Shown here piece by piece: positions 58,987-62,703 of a stretch of DNA of 62,703 bases (position 1 is the first letter of the stretch; each line of letters starts with the position of its first letter). The position numbers and the translations under genes were made by a program. The notes below the pieces were generated by a model. The model was not told the origin of the DNA. It saw only the letters and a program-made list of their open reading frames with translations, and made no database searches. Where the stretch lies: NCBI GenBank assembly GCA_013140765.1, contig JABFSE010000015.1, positions 1 through 62,703 of the forward strand. Reading direction: 5' to 3'. This stretch comes from Sulfuriferula sp. (lineage in GTDB: Bacteria > Pseudomonadota > Gammaproteobacteria > Burkholderiales > Sulfuriferulaceae).

Positions 58987-61178
58987 AATACTTATCACGA
59001 CGGCTGGTTAGCCTGCTTATCGTTATCGTATTGGTGCTGTACAGCACGGGCGTAGTGCGATTGGGCGTGATGGATAGGCTGGAGGCTTGGTCTTACGATG
59101 TGCGTTTATTACTGACTATGCCGCATAATATAGACCCGCGTGTGGTAATCGTGGATATAGACGAAGCCAGCCTCAAGCAAGTCGGACGTTGGCCTTGGGG
59201 GCGCGATAAGTTAGCGCAACTCACGGAGTCGCTGTTTTCTCATTACCATGTTGCCGCTGTGGGTTACGATTTAGTGTTTGCTGAGGTCGATACCAGCTCG
59301 GGCTTGGCGACACTGACACAGCTTGCTAATAGCAAATTCAAAAATGATGCGCAGTTTCAGCAGGTGTTAAATCATTTACGTCCTAGTCTGGATTATGATG
59401 CGCGTTTTGCGCAAGCGTTGACGTTAGCACCTGCCGTGTTAGGTTATTATTTTACGCCTTATCCGCAACAGCTGGGCGCGTTGCCTAAGCCTGTACTTAC
59501 CGCTGAACAAACTGCACGGTTACAGTTGCCTCATGCAGCGGGTTATGGCGCAAATTTAAGCCAATTACAACAATCTGCAGTGAGCGCGGGTTATTTCAAT
59601 ATGACAGCTGATTTTGACGGTGTTACTAGGCAAATGGATATGCTGATGCGCTATCAAGGCGCGGCTTACGCTAGCTTGTCGTTAGCGACGCTACAAGCGG
59701 CTATGGGTACGCAGTTGCAGCTTAAATCTATGCGTGAGCCGCCATTTAATACGCAGCGTCTGGCATTGGCGGCCGATGATATGCTCATTCCCGTTAATAC
59801 TAGCGGTGCGGCATTCGTGCCGTATCGCGCTTATCCTGGCTATACCTATTTGTCCGCGATAGATGTGATGGCAGGGCGTGCACCTGTTGCTTTATTAGAA
59901 AACGCCATTGTCCTTGTCGGTACAACAGCACCAGGTTTGCTAGATTTACGCGTTACCCCTGTGGTGCAAAATTATCCTGGTGTGGAAATCCATGCCAACC
60001 TGATTTCGGGTATCTTAGACGGCAATCTGCGCTATCAACCTAGCTATGCACGTGCTTTGGATATGGCGTTATTGTTGCTATTAGGGCTGGGCTTGACCTT
60101 GATATTGCCCAAGCTCACGCCGTTGCGTGGTGCGTTATTAAGCGTGGCGTTGGCAGGCAGTTATGTTGCCGTATTGGCATGGGCTTGGCAGTCTAATTTA
60201 GTGCTCAATGCCGCACCTGTGCTGGTGTTGATAGGCGTGCTCATGATATTGAATATGGCGTGGGGTTATTTTGCTGAGTCGTTGGCTAAACGCCAGATTA
60301 CGGGGCTATTTGGGCAATATGTGCCACCTGAGCTAGTCGATGAAATGAGCCATGACCCATCCAAATTCAACATGCGATCAGAAAGTAAAGATCTAAGCAT
60401 TTTATTCTCGGATGTGCGCGGCTTTACCACTATTTCCGAGGGACTAACACCACAGCAGTTATCGGATTTATTGAACGAATTTTTGGGCGCGATGACTGCC
60501 GTCATACATCAACACCAAGGCACGATAGATAAATATATGGGCGACTGCATCATGGCATTCTGGGGTGCGCCACTGGACAACTCGCATCATGCACGCGATG
60601 CCGTTTTGGCGGGATTGGCGATGCAAGCGGCGTTGGTGACGCTTAATCAACGCTTTGCTGAAAAAAATTGGCCGCAGTTACATGTCGGTGTGGGCGTGAA
60701 TACGGGGCAAGTCAGTGTCGGTAACATGGGTTCCACATTTCGCATGGCATATACGGTAATGGGCGATGTGGTAAATTTAGCGTCGCGTTTAGAAGGCATT
60801 ACTAAGCAGTATGATGTGGGTATGGTCGTCGGTGAAAACACAGTCGCGGCGTTGCCTGAGATGGTTTTTGTTGAATTAGACAGCGTGCGCGTAAAAGGTA
60901 AATTGCATCCAGTGAAAATTTACCAACCGTTAGGCTTGCGTAGTGACTTGGCAAAACCTTTGCTAACGTTAGCGGATGGTTTTGCCAGCGTGTTAGCAGC
61001 TTATCGAGCACAAAACTGGGATGCGGCGCAAGCCGAACTAGAGGCGATGATAAAACAGGCGCAAACCCTAGACTCGCCGACGGGTTTGTATGATATTTAT
61101 TTACAACGTATTAGCTATTTCCGCACTCATCCACCAGCAGCCGATTGGGATGGCGTTTGGGTGTTTGAAAGCAAATGA
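58977..61178 (+). CDS. CHASE2-domain class III adenylate/guanylate cyclase
   Basis: 733 residues. One N-terminal membrane helix (LVSLLIVIVLVLYSTGVVRL), extracytoplasmic CHASE2 sensor (about 40-345: VVIVDIDEASLKQVGRWPWG), three helices (about 355-435), then a class III cyclase domain at about 475-640. Metal-binding Asp in ILFSDVRGFTTIS and YMGDCIMAFWGAP, base-selecting Lys in TIDKYMGD and Asp in YTVMGDVVNLASRLEG, which favour ATP and so cAMP. A ~75-residue helical tail follows. Coupled by ATGA to a probable cyclic-nucleotide phosphodiesterase. Confidence 0.9.
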   Translation: MGIKYLSRRLVSLLIVIVLVLYSTGVVRLGVMDRLEAWSYDVRLLLTMPHNIDPRVVIVDIDEASLKQVGRWPWGRDKLAQLTESLFSHYHVAAVGYDLVFAEVDTSSGLATLTQLANSKFKNDAQFQQVLNHLRPSLDYDARFAQALTLAPAVLGYYFTPYPQQLGALPKPVLTAEQTARLQLPHAAGYGANLSQLQQSAVSAGYFNMTADFDGVTRQMDMLMRYQGAAYASLSLATLQAAMGTQLQLKSMREPPFNTQRLALAADDMLIPVNTSGAAFVPYRAYPGYTYLSAIDVMAGRAPVALLENAIVLVGTTAPGLLDLRVTPVVQNYPGVEIHANLISGILDGNLRYQPSYARALDMALLLLLGLGLTLILPKLTPLRGALLSVALAGSYVAVLAWAWQSNLVLNAAPVLVLIGVLMILNMAWGYFAESLAKRQITGLFGQYVPPELVDEMSHDPSKFNMRSESKDLSILFSDVRGFTTISEGLTPQQLSDLLNEFLGAMTAVIHQHQGTIDKYMGDCIMAFWGAPLDNSHHARDAVLAGLAMQAALVTLNQRFAEKNWPQLHVGVGVNTGQVSVGNMGSTFRMAYTVMGDVVNLASRLEGITKQYDVGMVVGENTVAALPEMVFVELDSVRVKGKLHPVKIYQPLGLRSDLAKPLLTLADGFASVLAAYRAQNWDAAQAELEAMIKQAQTLDSPTGLYDIYLQRISYFRTHPPAADWDGVWVFESK

Positions 61179-61939
61179 GATTGCAAATTTTAGGCTGTAG
61201 CGGGGGCGTAGGCGGCACACGCCATACCACTGCTATGCTGATTGATAACGATATTTTGATTGATGCAGGTAGCGGCGTGTTGTCATTATCATTGGAACAA
61301 CTGACGTTAATTGACCATGTTTTTATCACCCACAGCCATTTAGACCACATACTCGCGTTGCCGTTATTGTTAGATTCTGTCGGTGCGATGCGCGACCGTC
61401 CTGTTACCGTGTATGCGATAGATGCTGTGCTTGAGATTTTGCGCACAGATATATTCAATTGGCGTATATGGCCTGATTTTACCGAAGTGCCGCCCGCCAA
61501 CCCTTACCTGCGCTTTAGCGCGATTGAAGTTTATGAGACTGTACAGCTAGGTGAGCGCGGCATTACCGCGTTGCCAGCTAATCACACTGTGCCCGCCGTA
61601 GGCTATCAGTTAAGCAGTCAAACCAGTAGTGTGGTGTTCTCAGGTGATACCGCACAAAACCCCGCGTTATGGCATTACATCAATCAAATAGCGGTGTTAC
61701 ATGCGTTGATTATCGAAACCGCTTTTCCACAAGACGAACACGGCATTGCCGAAATCGCTAAACACCTCTCACCTGTGAGCTTGTTGCAAGAACTAACGCA
61801 ATATCAACAGCAAGCCCCTATTTATATTACGCATTTGAAACCAGGGCGAGAAACCTTAATCCTTGATGAGATTGTCGCATTGAATACACAGTTTCATTCG
61901 ATTAAGCCATTACAGCAAGGACACGTGTTCGAATTTTAA
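61175..61939 (+). CDS. Metallo-beta-lactamase-fold protein, probable class II 3',5'-cyclic-nucleotide phosphodiesterase
   Basis: 254 residues. LQILGCSGGVGGTRHTTAML, IDAGSGVLSLSLEQL and the metal motif HVFITHSHLDHILALPLLLD, which is close to the HxHLDH signature of class II cyclic-nucleotide phosphodiesterases (yeast Pde1, Vibrio CpdP). Further metal residues: ALPANHTVPAVGYQL, SGDTAQNPALW and ITHLKPG. The coupling to an adenylate cyclase supports cAMP hydrolysis; a different MBL hydrolase role cannot be excluded. No signal peptide, so cytosolic. Confidence 0.78.
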   Translation: MRLQILGCSGGVGGTRHTTAMLIDNDILIDAGSGVLSLSLEQLTLIDHVFITHSHLDHILALPLLLDSVGAMRDRPVTVYAIDAVLEILRTDIFNWRIWPDFTEVPPANPYLRFSAIEVYETVQLGERGITALPANHTVPAVGYQLSSQTSSVVFSGDTAQNPALWHYINQIAVLHALIIETAFPQDEHGIAEIAKHLSPVSLLQELTQYQQQAPIYITHLKPGRETLILDEIVALNTQFHSIKPLQQGHVFEF

Positions 61940-61957
61940 GAAAGTGATGACCAAACT

Positions 61958-62347
61958 ATGCGCTTACTCCACACCATGTTACGCACTGGCAATTTAGACC
62001 GCGCGATTGATTTTTATACCAACGTATTAGGTATGCGCTTATTGCGCCGCACCGATCATCCTACAGGTCAGTTTACGCTGGCTTTTCTGGGTTATGGTGA
62101 TGAGCAATCCAATACCGTTATCGAGCTGACATATAATTGGGGCGTAACCAGCTATGACTTGGGTAAGGGTTTTGGGCATTTAGCAATTGAGGTGGATGAT
62201 GCTTACTCAGCTTGTGCCAACATCAAACAGCGCGGAGGCAACGTCACGCGTGAAGCAGGTCCGATGAAACACGGCACGACAGTGATCGCTTTTGTGACTG
62301 ACCCTGATGGTTATCAAATTGAGTTGATACAGAAAAAACAGTATTGA
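61958..62347 (+). CDS. gloA: Lactoylglutathione lyase (glyoxalase I)
   Basis: 129 residues, the short bacterial Ni-dependent type. [59 protein letters not shown] and [11 protein letters not shown]; the metal ligands His-5, Glu-56, His-74 and Glu-122 are present. Converts the methylglyoxal-glutathione adduct; glutathione comes from the gshA-gshB pair of this window. Confidence 0.95.
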   Translation: MRLLHTMLRTGNLDRAIDFYTNVLGMRLLRRTDHPTGQFTLAFLGYGDEQSNTVIELTYNWGVTSYDLGKGFGHLAIEVDDAYSACANIKQRGGNVTREAGPMKHGTTVIAFVTDPDGYQIELIQKKQY

Positions 62348-62351
62348 TGGT

Positions 62352-62370
62352 GTAATGGCGAGGCCGTTAC
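62352..62370. other. Hairpin after gloA in a 233-bp region without a supported gene
   Basis: GTAATGGC (62352-62359) pairs with GCCGTTAC (62363-62370), one G-U pair, 3-nt loop, no T-tract, so a poor terminator. The region 62348-62580 has no gene I can support. A minus-strand frame of 79 codons (62207-62446) starts in it and runs antisense into gloA; no family recognised. Confidence 0.35.
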
Positions 62371-62580
62371 CCGTGTCACGCCACGCAGTAGCAGGTGTTT
62401 TGCGGCGCAGCCTCATGGCTTTAGCTAGATTGACCTCGTAGCGCAACTGAAATCATGTTGGTTAGGTTGCAAGACTTCGTGGATACACCGCTTAACCTGC
62501 AATTTATCGCGTGCATAACAGTCGAGCAATTTAGTTGGGTGTGCTATGGTGCAATTGTCATCGAAATTTGGGAGGAGCAT

Positions 62581-62703
62581 CGGGGTCAGATACCGTCTTG
62601 AATAGCAAGCCCCTTATTAGCGAAATTAGCATCAAATGGCTTGCCAGACTTCACTACGCCATAGATAAGGTGGACGAGTTTACGCATCGCCGCGCCGATA
62701 ACC
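62581..62703 (-). mobile_element. IS110-family insertion sequence, 3' end, inverted copy (partial)
   Basis: Exact reverse complement of positions 3-125: the same transposase C-terminus, stop codon at 62586-62588 (read on the minus strand), and the CCCCG that follows it. The rest of the element lies past the window edge. With the left copy it brackets the whole segment, with both transposase genes ending towards the interior. Confidence 0.8.

Overview
The window looks like a chromosomal segment of a betaproteobacterium, probably of the Nitrosomonadales/Gallionellales/Methylophilales group. This is an inference from gene content: a gshA of the Acidithiobacillus/betaproteobacterial type followed by gshB and an incomplete PTS (EIIA, HPr, EI), a monofunctional RelA, the order aroA-cmk-rpsA-ihfB-lapA-lapB-pyrF, and grpE-dnaK-dnaJ. 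GC content is moderate. I see no rRNA, tRNA or CRISPR array.

Both edges are the same sequence in opposite orientation: the last 40 codons of an IS110-family transposase plus 5 bp. The segment therefore lies between two inverted copies of one insertion sequence, and the window ends are probably assembly breaks at that repeat.

Left part (0.2-23.6 kb): relA and a small S4 protein; a YeeE/YedE sulfur transporter; a PAS-GAF-PAS-GGDEF-EAL protein convergent with panD; yjgA diverging from pmbA, which is followed by an orphan TRAP DctQ-DctM pair; trmL; the gshA-gshB-apbE-EIIA-ptsH-ptsI run; pgm; a RIO kinase; and dnaJ, dnaK and grpE on the minus strand with two good sigma-32 (RpoH) promoters.

Accessory core (23.76-34.3 kb): a seven-gene co-directional cluster, visibly more AT-rich than its neighbours and almost wholly exported. 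It encodes a 1128-residue Cys-containing secreted protein, a 401-residue secreted protein, a 569-residue outer-membrane barrel, a 145-residue secreted protein, a FecR-domain protein, a DUF4892-OmpA protein and a LuxR-type regulator. An 80-residue module with a QCKNEQCK core occurs twice at the C-terminus of the first protein and once in the second. A different domain is shared by the fourth and fifth. I do not recognise the system; it is the best candidate here for something undescribed.

Catabolic cluster (34.3-42.5 kb): a divergent IclR regulator, a phosphoketolase/transketolase-like TPP enzyme, a DUF1537 four-carbon sugar-acid kinase, and glycolate oxidase glcD, glcE, glcF, all tightly packed.

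Right part (42.5-62.6 kb): an exported peroxiredoxin, DsrE and exported HIRAN proteins, tsaB-rimI-holD-like, guaB, guaA, a RelE/HigB-HigA type toxin-antitoxin pair, a cold-shock-DUF1294 membrane protein, aroA-cmk-rpsA-ihfB-lapA-lapB-pyrF, ugd, a heptose-7-phosphate kinase, and a CHASE2 adenylate cyclase translationally coupled to a probable class II cyclic-nucleotide phosphodiesterase, then gloA.
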